From: an uncultured Holophagaceae bacterium
GTDB lineage: Bacteria; Acidobacteriota; Holophagae; Holophagales; Holophagaceae
Assembly: GCA_903927605.1 (NCBI GenBank)
Contig: CAIYNT010000163.1
Coordinates: forward strand, 1 to 23,678
Direction of reading: 5' to 3'
Length of the DNA stretch: 23,678 nucleotides
Shown here: positions 17,851 through 23,678 of the stretch, piece by piece
Layout: each line of letters opens with the position of its first letter
Numbering within the stretch: position 1 is the stretch's first letter
The notes under the pieces: generated by a model
Seen by the model: the letters and a program-made list of their open reading frames with translations, nothing else
Told to the model about the DNA's origin: nothing
The model's database searches: none
Position numbers and translations under genes: made by a program

Positions 17851-17880
17851 AAACACCGGAGCCGCTCGGCTCCGGTGTTT
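17851..17880. terminator. Strong stem-loop next to the tRNA-Met 3' end
   Basis: AAACACCGGAGCC and GGCTCCGGTGTTT form a perfect 13-bp stem around a GCTC loop. It lies 4 bp beyond the 3' CCA of the minus-strand tRNA fragment, the expected place for that tRNA's terminator. The symmetric A/T ends let it work in either direction. Confidence 0.7.
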
Positions 17881-17884
17881 GAAG

Positions 17885-17929
17885 TGGTGGCTGGAGGCAG
17901 ACTCGAACTGCCGACCTAGGAATTATGAG
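17885..17929 (-). tRNA. 3' fragment of elongator tRNA-Met (CAT), attachment site
   Basis: The minus strand reads, from 17929 down, an anticodon loop CTCATAA, the 3' half of the anticodon stem TTCCT, a five-base variable loop, the T stem-loop GGCAG-TTCGAGT-CTGCC, the acceptor strand TCCAGCC, then ACCA. This is tRNA positions 32-76, 45 nt. Upstream of the anticodon loop the sequence (CAAAAAGGT) no longer pairs, so the 5' half is absent. The fragment is what remains on one side after site-specific integration at the anticodon loop. The full tRNA, starting GGCTGGA, should sit at the other end of the element. Confidence 0.8.
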
Positions 17930-18059
17930 ACCTTTTTGAAAATTGGCCTGTAATGGCTTTAAAAGCGTGTATAGCATTGTAAAATAATAACTTAGATTAA
18001 TTTCATGATGATTAAATTGAAAATTATGCCATCCTGAAACCCAGTTATTTCAATGCCGG

Positions 18060-18094
18060 GATAGTACCCCTGGATAGTACCCCAGATAGTACCC
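18060..18094 (+). repeat. Three tandem GATAGTACCC repeats upstream of the integrase
   Basis: GATAGTACCC occurs at 18060-18069, 18073-18082 and 18085-18094, with periods of 13 and 12 bp, ending 25 bp before the integrase start. They follow the AT-rich 130 bp that begins at the tRNA fragment. The position suits integrase arm-type sites, directionality-factor sites or an autoregulatory operator. Confidence 0.6.
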
Positions 18095-18119
18095 ACGTCG
18101 AATCACGTTCGAGGATGCC

Positions 18120-19739
18120 ATGCCCAAGCCATTCAAGCCTAAGTCACGGGCCCCGAAGCAGAGGTACGCGATCGGGGATACTTTTCTGGAACGACACGTG
18201 GCCATTCCCTCGCATGAGGAGAAGTCACGGTTCTATTTCGACGAGCAAATTCGCGGGTTCGGCGTGAAGGTCTATGCCTGTGGGACCATCGTGTTTGGAG
18301 TTCGGTTCAACCTCCCCGCAGGAAAGATGCGCTGGATCGTCATTGGTACCTACAAAGATGACTACAAGGTCCGGGCCGCTAGGGAAGAAGCCATCGTCAT
18401 CAAGCAGAACGTGGGGAAGGGGCTTCCTCCGCTTGCGCATAGGGTCAAACCCGAAACGGCTCTAGCGCGGTTGCAAGACCTCGCAGCCAAGTATTTCTCA
18501 GAACTCAGCGAATTGGTCTTGAGTGGCAATCTCGCACAGAAGACCTTGGACAAATACAAACGGCAATGGACCCAGAACGTCCCCAAGTCACTGAAACAGA
18601 AGTATGTTTCCGAGCTGGATGTCACCGATTTCCAGAGGGTTCATCGCCAAATCACCAAGAGTGCCGCGAGGAAGAAGAAGCCTTCAAAGAAGAAGGATCC
18701 CGGCAAGAGGATTCACTCAAAGAAGCAGGTGGAGGCGAAGAAAAAGCCAGCACTGAAGAATGGCCGCCCAATCGAGGCGAACCGAACCCTGGCCATGCTT
18801 TCCTCAATGTTAGGTTGGGTGATGGACTTGCCCCAGAAGTTACGAATGGGACTGACAGAGAACCATGCCCTTCCAGTCATAAAAAACCCTGAACGTCTCG
18901 ACCGAGGTGTCCAACTAAAGGATGCAGAGCAGGTCCGCCTGATCCAATTCCTCAACGATCCAATGAATCGCAAATCGGTGTGGTGGGAGGCGGAACGGAA
19001 GGCCCGCAGAAGGGCCAAGGCATCCCGACAGAAACGCGCGGAAATCCGTCAACCTGGCTACATCCTTGAAGACATCATGGCCGACGCCCTTCTTCTTTGT
19101 TTCCTGACGGGTCTTCGGAGCTGGGAGGTGAAGGCTATGCGTTGGGACGGTATTAGTGAGAGCGGCGACATCCTGAAGACCCCCATCACCAAACAGGGCG
19201 CGCGAAAGACAACCAAGCTTATCTACAAGGACACTTTCCTAACGGAAGACGCTATCGAAGTCCTGAAGCGGCAACCGCGTGATTCGGAATTTGTGTTCCC
19301 TTCGCGGGGACGGTCAAAAGCAAGTTCCTCCGGCCACATCACCAACCTGCAAGACGTATGGGAACGGGTGCGCACTCACCTTGATCTTCCAAATATTCGA
19401 ATACATGATCTTAGGCATACAATGGCCTGTGAGCTGGCTCGGCCAGGAGGTCTTGGCGTCAAGGACCTCCAGGCCGCCATGGGTTGGGAGTCCAGCCAGA
19501 CCGCTCTGAGGTATCTCCATGCTTACGAGGAAAACCTCAAGGAATCAGTCCGGGCAATCAACGATAAACGGAAGGCTCGATTGGCCCAGACGCAAGAAAC
19601 CATCGAGATGAAGCCCGACCTAGAAGTGGTCGATTCCGATTCGCCGAAGTCAGTCCTGCCCCAGAGAGGGAAGATGCCTAAGCCGATAGAGCGCCTATCG
19701 AGAGACTCGAAAACGCCGCCGGTAGGCCGCGCCGGGTAG
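18120..19739 (+). CDS. Tyrosine recombinase (island integrase)
   Basis: A 539-residue integrase. The N-terminal part (about 30-110) resembles the arm-binding domain of tRNA-targeting island integrases (FYFDEQIRGFGVKVYACGT). A core-binding domain is about 120-240. The catalytic domain carries R333 (LTGLRSWEVKAMRW), H429 and R432 (IHDLRH), W456 in the position often held by His, and nucleophile Y465 (ALRYLHAY), so all key residues are present. Two features are odd: a lysine-rich insert about residues 180-217 and a basic segment before the first Arg motif. It also has a 60-residue tail after Y465. It lies next to the tRNA-Met fragment, the expected target. No clear Shine-Dalgarno precedes the ATG. 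Confidence 0.9.
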   Translation: MPKPFKPKSRAPKQRYAIGDTFLERHVAIPSHEEKSRFYFDEQIRGFGVKVYACGTIVFGVRFNLPAGKMRWIVIGTYKDDYKVRAAREEAIVIKQNVGKGLPPLAHRVKPETALARLQDLAAKYFSELSELVLSGNLAQKTLDKYKRQWTQNVPKSLKQKYVSELDVTDFQRVHRQITKSAARKKKPSKKKDPGKRIHSKKQVEAKKKPALKNGRPIEANRTLAMLSSMLGWVMDLPQKLRMGLTENHALPVIKNPERLDRGVQLKDAEQVRLIQFLNDPMNRKSVWWEAERKARRRAKASRQKRAEIRQPGYILEDIMADALLLCFLTGLRSWEVKAMRWDGISESGDILKTPITKQGARKTTKLIYKDTFLTEDAIEVLKRQPRDSEFVFPSRGRSKASSSGHITNLQDVWERVRTHLDLPNIRIHDLRHTMACELARPGGLGVKDLQAAMGWESSQTALRYLHAYEENLKESVRAINDKRKARLAQTQETIEMKPDLEVVDSDSPKSVLPQRGKMPKPIERLSRDSKTPPVGRAG

Positions 19740-19762
19740 ATGCCCGGTGGCCATGCCGGACA

Positions 19763-19821
19763 CCATGAATGGTTGTTATTTCCCCTGAACAGTTCAGGCC
19801 ATCATAGACAACCGTTCATGG
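19763..19821. repeat. Nested palindrome downstream of the integrase
   Basis: CCATGAATGGTTGT (19763-19776) and ACAACCGTTCATGG (19808-19821) are inverted copies with one mismatch. Between them CCTGAAC-A-GTTCAGG (19784-19798) is a perfect 7-bp palindrome. The whole can fold into a stem with an inner hairpin. It starts 24 bp after the integrase stop. It could be a terminator-like structure, a binding site or a recombination site; no T-run follows. Confidence 0.55.
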
Positions 19822-19861
19822 GAAATCTTGTAGATCCCACCAGCCACAATCAGAAGGAGGG

Positions 19862-20176
19862 GTGCATCAACCCCGTGAAGGCATCCAGGATCCCCAGCAG
19901 CAGGGGCCCGCCCCTTCCAGTTCACGCAGATCAAGGTCCAGCGCAAAACCCCGCCCGACGGTCCCCGCCTCTGTCTTGCCTGACTACCTGGCGGAGATGG
20001 ACCGAAGCCGGAACCCCCATATCCCCGTCATGATCCGGGTCATCATCGGTCTCGGTCTGCGTGAGTCAGAGGTGCTGGGCATGCGCTGGGAGTGGGCCTG
20101 CGGCACGGCCAAGATTTTGGCCGGGATGCCCGCACCTTCCGGAATCGCTTCTTGGGGCCGGCTGGACTACCCATGA
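19862..20176 (+). pseudogene. Remnant of a second tyrosine recombinase
   Basis: One frame holds PDYLAEMDRSRNPHIP followed by VIIGLGLRESEVLGMRWEW, the block around the first catalytic Arg of a phage-type integrase. It is of a different subtype from the intact integrase upstream. The frame then loses similarity. In another frame, close behind, ARTFRNRFLGPAGLPMS resembles the stretch just before the His-x-x-Arg motif. No His-x-x-Arg or Tyr motif follows. The gene therefore seems to have an internal deletion with a frameshift and a missing end. No start or upstream domain is recognisable. Confidence 0.6.
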
Positions 20177-20225
20177 GCCGAGGGTATCCCAGCGGCTTCG
20201 GCTTGTCTCCAGGGCAGTCGGGGTC

Positions 20226-21104
20226 CTAGGCTGATGAGACCAGGGACACCATCCAACGGATGTGGTCAGCTCCGGAGGAGACTAGGGCGATCGCAAGGTC
20301 CATCGGGGGGGCGACATAGTCAGGGGTGTTGTGCCCGTGCCTGTATGGATGGCAGGCATTCACCCAATCGGCGATGGACGAGCACATGGCGTTCGATGCC
20401 TGATTGCCAGCCTGGTCCCCATCGCGGTAACGCCGTTGCACGATCGTCCGCAGTTCCTTGTCCACGGACCCTGTGGTCAAAGCCATACCGGTACCGGCGA
20501 TCAGCTTGAAGACAGTTTCCGCTGCCATGAAGATGTTGATTACCGCCAGCTTCGTGTCCGGATGGATATGGGTCAGGAAATCAAAGGCAGCCGCAACCGC
20601 CTTGCTGGCGTCATCGAATTTGGCCGCAGCCAGGCATTCAAGGGTCAATTCGGATGACCGATTAAAGGCGATATCAACCTTGAGGTGCATGCCGCCGCCT
20701 GCATCCACCTCGTAGGCCATGTTCTGGGCAACCAAGGCGTGTTCAACGCGGTTCAGCCAGATATCGGTCATGTTCCTTTCGCGCGTGGCTTTCCCGAACT
20801 GGAAGACCACGGTGATGACGTTCAATAGATCATCGATGGGGCATTCCGCGAAGAAGTCATCCCAAAGGTAGTAGATCCCCATGGCCCCATGGCGCGACGG
20901 GGGGGCGATCCCTAGCTGACCCTGGAGGAACTTGGCGAACTGGTAGCCATGGTCCCGTGGTGTGGCATCACGGAATGCCTGGAGAAGCTGGACCCTGAAC
21001 CGATCGCTGTCCAGGCGAACTTCACCGCGCTCACGGTAGACGTCCGTGAAGAGTTTCCCAACCGGGCGTTCATCGCTGGCGTTGGAGGTCGGATCTTCGT
21101 TCAT
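20226..21104 (-). CDS. Conserved hypothetical protein, possible defence-associated
   Basis: A 292-residue soluble protein that I cannot name. No signal peptide or membrane segment is seen. The N-terminal half has a Trp/Phe-rich block (YYLWDDFFAECPIDDLLNVI) and VEHALVAQNMAYEVD followed by a GGGMHLKVD motif. The middle is helical (KAVAAAFDFLTHIHPDTK, then an AAETVFKLIAG helix). The C-terminus, ACHPYRHGHNTPDYVAPP plus a last helix, resembles the H-G-x-x end of some Abi-type and HEPN-like proteins; this is a weak visual likeness. The ribosome site is poor. It lies 318 bp from the AbiE pair on the same strand, inside the island, so a phage-defence or stress role is possible but unproven. Confidence 0.65.
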   Translation of the reverse strand: MNEDPTSNASDERPVGKLFTDVYRERGEVRLDSDRFRVQLLQAFRDATPRDHGYQFAKFLQGQLGIAPPSRHGAMGIYYLWDDFFAECPIDDLLNVITVVFQFGKATRERNMTDIWLNRVEHALVAQNMAYEVDAGGGMHLKVDIAFNRSSELTLECLAAAKFDDASKAVAAAFDFLTHIHPDTKLAVINIFMAAETVFKLIAGTGMALTTGSVDKELRTIVQRRYRDGDQAGNQASNAMCSSIADWVNACHPYRHGHNTPDYVAPPMDLAIALVSSGADHIRWMVSLVSSA

Positions 21105-21421
21105 GCGGTGAGGTTACTACCTTGTTGATTCCATGGTGTTCCCTTCCAATTATCAACGTGGAAGGAACGTCTGCGTGAGGCCGTTGCGGAGAGCCGCCGG
21201 GGCCATGGACAGCCTGCGGTTTGCCTGACGGCAACGGGCCGGTGGCCCGCCCTTCGGGTCCTCAGCCTGACCACAGCCCCTTGGAAAACGCCACGCGTTT
21301 CCCACACCTCACCGCAGAAAGCGATCAGCAGCATCATGCGGCTAGATACTGCAACAAACCCTGCCTAATCAATAGGAAGGATTCGTTTGAGTAGCAATAT
21401 GTCCTAAAGTCCAGTGACCTT
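21105..21421. other. Intergenic stretch, no gene seen
   Basis: The open frame on the minus strand here looks like GC-biased noise. CCGTTGC (21181-21187) and GCAACGG (21231-21237) are inverted copies 43 bp apart, and CGGGCC-GGT-GGCCCG follows directly, so some fold is possible. The right-hand 80 bp are AT-richer. The promoter of the 292-aa gene should lie here. Confidence 0.4.
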
Positions 21422-22390
21422 CTAAGATTCCAGGGATGCAATCCAATTCCGGATTTCCACCGTTGCTTCAGAGAGTCCAATGCGTGGCCCCCAGAACATG
21501 CCTTCGATGGCCCCATGAACGGCTCGGATGCTGGCCCATCGGTCATCGTCTGCTGGATTGAAGGCAGGATCATCTGCACGAGGTGCCCACCGAATCTGCT
21601 TTTCCGCGAGCATTTCGTTGATGAGGTGGGGTGGCCCCTCATAACCAGCCAGCGCGGGGAGCCGGGACGCCTCTTGGATGATGTGAGCAGCGTCCTCGTA
21701 GTGGCGAACGAAGTCAGAGGCGTCCTTCTCACGCTTGAAGCGACTGGAGATGGCATCCAGTTTCTCAATGAGCGTCACCATCGGGTGAATGCACCGCACG
21801 GAGGCGGGTCGGTTGTCGTCGTAGTCCTTCAAATGTCCGACTTCCTGGAGGTAGTCGTGGACGAACGAGGAGAGGGGGCGATTAAGGAACGGCCTGACAC
21901 GGGCCTCCCCCACTTCCAGAAGCACAAAGGGCTTCATTGAGTGCTCCAGGGCAGCGAGATGAATCCCAGGGTAGATCGCTTGGATCTCTGCCCCCTTGCA
22001 CTTCTCATCCATTGACTCGGGATCCAGACGCAACCTGAGCCCAGAGATCGCTATGCCGGCAATGGCATCGAAGAAGGCCCGCCGTTCGGCGATGCGCCCC
22101 GGGTTATCGGACTTCCAGTTGGCCACTTTGGGAAGTTCGTAGCGACCGGCTTCGATCTTGAGGTCGAGGTCTTCCGAAAATCGCTGGATCAGGCCAAAAC
22201 CCTTGGAGAGGGAAGTCCCACCCTTGAACCATACTTCCAGCCCCAGGTGGTGGAGGGACCAAAGCGTGTGGGTGACCCAATAGTCCTTCTCCACCAGGGC
22301 TTCGCTCAATGCCAGCCCCTTGTCCGCAAGGTGGCGCTGGACAATGGCTAGCAGTTCAGGGAATTCGGGATCCTCATGGATGAAGGTCAC
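21422..22390 (-). CDS. abiEii: AbiEii/AbiGii-type nucleotidyltransferase toxin
   Basis: A 322-residue member of the AbiEii family (DUF1814), toxins of type IV-style abortive-infection toxin-antitoxin systems that act as nucleotidyltransferases in the cytosol. The active-site block is GGTSLSKGFGLI (residues 57-68) followed by SEDLDLKI, giving acidic residues D74 and D76. A later VTLIEKLDAISSRFKREKDASDF block holds the conserved Lys and Asp typical of the family. The start is GTG and overlaps the antitoxin stop by 4 bp (GTGA), so the pair is translationally coupled. Full length, no break seen. Confidence 0.88.
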   Translation of the reverse strand: MTFIHEDPEFPELLAIVQRHLADKGLALSEALVEKDYWVTHTLWSLHHLGLEVWFKGGTSLSKGFGLIQRFSEDLDLKIEAGRYELPKVANWKSDNPGRIAERRAFFDAIAGIAISGLRLRLDPESMDEKCKGAEIQAIYPGIHLAALEHSMKPFVLLEVGEARVRPFLNRPLSSFVHDYLQEVGHLKDYDDNRPASVRCIHPMVTLIEKLDAISSRFKREKDASDFVRHYEDAAHIIQEASRLPALAGYEGPPHLINEMLAEKQIRWAPRADDPAFNPADDDRWASIRAVHGAIEGMFWGPRIGLSEATVEIRNWIASLES

Positions 22391-22968
22391 AGGCCTGCCT
22401 CGCGAAGTGTCTTGATGACCACCCGCTGGGTCCGGTGCGTGCCGAACTCTTTGGCCATGGCGAGGAGCTTTTCTGGGTCAAACCTCCGATTCCGCATGGC
22501 CGCCGCTAGCCTCGACTCAAGGGTTTCAAGTGAGATACCTGCCTGGTCGTGGTGCTCCATCAGATCCACCACGAACCATTCCGGAGTCGGGCTGGCAGGG
22601 AAGCGAACCCGGCGAAGGTCGAAGGCTTTCCCCGCAAGGGTGAACCGGCCAGAGCGCTTGGTGTTGTAGACCAAGGCCCCAGTGAAGACGGAGGTGCTGC
22701 CAAGGCCCAGGGCATTCCAGGCCTTTGGCCCCGTTTCCAGGTAGGGGGAGTACTTCAGGAAGGATCGAAGCAAAGCCTGGCTGTCTGGAGGGACTTTCCC
22801 GAATTTGCTCGATCGGGGAGCGACATAGAGCCCCTGTTTCAGGAACTCCAGCTTCCCCTCCTGAACAAGCCGCTTGCCGAGTCGGCTCGGATTCGCCGAC
22901 CACTGCCGAAGGTCCTCGGTACGAAGGACCTGACCTGGCTTGAAGGTGGGATTGGAGGGATGGCTCAT
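22387..22968 (-). CDS. abiEi: AbiEi-type antitoxin / transcriptional regulator
   Basis: A 193-residue cognate antitoxin. The N-terminal winged-helix part reads VLRTEDLRQWSANPSRLGKRLVQEGKLEFLKQGLYVAP; the typical linker GLYVAPRSSKFGKVPPD follows. The C-terminal domain includes LGSTSVFTGALVYNTKRSG and RVRFPASPTPEWFVVDL. AbiEi proteins repress their own operon and neutralise AbiEii. I chose the ATG at 22968 because the family sequence starts there. The open frame extends to 23076, but the extra residues look non-coding. No Shine-Dalgarno is visible; the ATG lies only 7 bp from the candidate operator, so a leaderless mRNA is possible. Confidence 0.85.
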   Translation of the reverse strand: MSHPSNPTFKPGQVLRTEDLRQWSANPSRLGKRLVQEGKLEFLKQGLYVAPRSSKFGKVPPDSQALLRSFLKYSPYLETGPKAWNALGLGSTSVFTGALVYNTKRSGRFTLAGKAFDLRRVRFPASPTPEWFVVDLMEHHDQAGISLETLESRLAAAMRNRRFDPEKLLAMAKEFGTHRTQRVVIKTLREAGL

Positions 22969-22975
22969 GAGAATT

Positions 22976-23008
22976 ACTGTATCAAGTTTGCCGAAGAAAG
23001 GATACAGT
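22976..23008 (-). promoter_or_regulatory. Candidate AbiEi operator (8-bp inverted repeat)
   Basis: ACTGTATC (22976-22983) and GATACAGT (23001-23008) are exact inverted copies, with 17 bp between them, directly upstream of the antitoxin start. AbiEi of the studied Streptococcus system binds two inverted repeats in its own promoter, so the location fits negative autoregulation. TTGGAC (23007-23012 on the minus strand) could be part of a promoter overlapped by the site. Confidence 0.55.
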
Positions 23009-23467
23009 CCAAAAATCATCCAGGCAATACCTCTATCCTCGGAATACCCGGTACCCCGCGGGAAAGTTGGCTTCAAATAGTCGAGGTTAGAGTTCGTTTA
23101 AATATAATAAAGCGACATAAAAATAAGTTTATGAACGGAATTTAAAACAGTTATTTGGAGATCCTGAATCCGTGGACCGTCCTCCAGAAGGTCCTTGTTC
23201 AGGCTGTGAGACGAGCAGGTGTCTGTCGGAAAGCCCTTCCACTCCCCTCCATTCCCGTCCTGGCAGCCAGGAGCGGCGAAGGGCAGAGCCCGCAAAGCGG
23301 AGCGGCCTTCAAGACGGAGGGCTCTCCCAGGGAGACTGTCTTGAGGGCTTGCGGGTTCTGACCGGAGGCGCTGCATCCATGCCTGGACGGGAAGGGGGCT
23401 CCCCATGGCAAGGGCAGGGATCTCCTTTAAAGAGACTCTTGTTGTTTACAACACTTTCGAAATCAAC
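23009..23467. other. Intergenic stretch, no gene seen
   Basis: About 460 bp between the AbiE operator and the partition gene. The first 150 bp are AT-rich and include TATAAT at 23103-23108 without a good -35 partner. The rest is GC-rich with short open frames on both strands that show no family likeness. GTTGTTTACAAC (23441-23452) is a small palindrome just past the end of the partition gene. Confidence 0.4.
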
Positions 23468-23678
23468 TCATCCATCCAGAGCGCTGGTTTCGACGATGTG
23501 TTGAAACTCCGTGAGGAACTCCCTGAAATGCTGAGCCAGAAACCGGACCACCCGGTTGTTGTCGAGGAGCGGCCTGAGATACCCACGGGCAATGGTCAGG
23601 GCCATGACGTGCTCGTTGTAAGTCTCATCGAGCATTCGGAAGTCCTTCTCCTGGATCCGCATCTCATGCTCGATTCGG
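23468..23678 (-). CDS. C-terminal part of a ParB/RepB-type partition protein (runs off the window)
   Basis: The frame is open to the right edge, so the N-terminal ParB nuclease-like and DNA-binding parts lie outside. The visible 69 residues end at the TGA at 23468-23470. They match the C-terminal RepB plasmid-partition domain (Pfam RepB): MRIQEKDFRMLDETYNEHV, then ARGYLRPLLDNNRVVRFLAQH, then REFLTEFQHIVE. Such proteins occur on plasmids and integrative elements and help maintain them. An ATG at 23660-23662 is internal to the domain and is not the start. Confidence 0.72.
   Translation of the reverse strand, partial: RIEHEMRIQEKDFRMLDETYNEHVMALTIARGYLRPLLDNNRVVRFLAQHFREFLTEFQHIVETSALDG

Larger units (their letters stand above)
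17930..23678. mobile_element. Left part of an integrated genomic island (ICE- or plasmid-like)
   Basis: The region starts at a tRNA-Met fragment and shows a sharp change to AT-rich, mixed-composition DNA. It carries a tyrosine recombinase right at the border, a broken second integrase, an AbiE toxin-antitoxin pair and the end of a plasmid-type partition protein. The right boundary is not in the window. The first 190 bp (17930-18119) hold no gene; they are AT-rich and contain the candidate integrase-binding repeats. Confidence 0.75.

Noticed and set aside
18060..18094. CRISPR array
   Set aside because: The three repeats are only 10 bp with 2-3 bp between them, far from repeat-spacer dimensions.
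21101..21337. A 78-codon minus-strand open frame between the hypothetical gene and abiEii
   Set aside because: Arg-rich, no ribosome site, no likeness to a known family, and it overlaps the start of the 292-aa gene.
22969..23076. Longer N-terminus for the AbiEi antitoxin
   Set aside because: It would translate through the inverted repeat and adds residues unlike the family; the winged-helix sequence begins just after the ATG at 22968.
23098..23406. Several short open frames on both strands before the partition gene
   Set aside because: They overlap each other, have no ribosome sites and look like GC-biased noise.

Overview
The window looks like a piece of a GC-rich (roughly 65-70% by eye) Gram-negative chromosome. 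The best guess is Acidobacteriota, class Holophagae (Geothrix/Holophaga type). This rests on the mix of an outer-membrane TonB-dependent receptor, bacillithiol synthesis (BshA), a YggT-DivIVA pair and a GlgC of the usual bacterial type. The taxonomic call is inference, not proof.

Positions 1-17600 are mostly chromosomal housekeeping and metabolism. A minus-strand operon runs yggT, divIVA, thiolase. A DUF1801 gene, AT-richer than its neighbours, sits between divIVA and the thiolase, and its borders look like those of an integron gene cassette (about 1206-1859). Read on the plus strand are bshA, alr and a second fold-type-III PLP enzyme (D-amino-acid deaminase/D-threonine aldolase-like). A three-gene signalling set follows: TonB-dependent receptor, YfiR-like periplasmic protein and CHASE8-HAMP hybrid histidine kinase. 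Then comes glgC. A minus-strand pair (MFS transporter, LigI-like amidohydrolase) diverges from the plus-strand 5-oxoprolinase operon pxpB-pxpC-pxpA.

Positions 17600-17930 form a junction: hairpins, copies of a tRNA T-arm, a strong terminator-like stem, and the 3' 45 nt of a minus-strand elongator tRNA-Met that stops at the anticodon loop. This is a classic attachment site. To its right the DNA becomes AT-rich, and a tyrosine recombinase gene begins after three tandem GATAGTACCC repeats.

Positions 17930-23678 are the left part of an integrated element whose other end lies outside the window. It holds the integrase, a nested palindrome, a broken second integrase, an unrecognised 292-aa protein, an AbiEi/AbiEii toxin-antitoxin (abortive infection) operon with a candidate operator, and the C-terminus of a ParB/RepB-type plasmid partition protein. 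The partition gene suggests a plasmid-derived or ICE-like element rather than a simple prophage.
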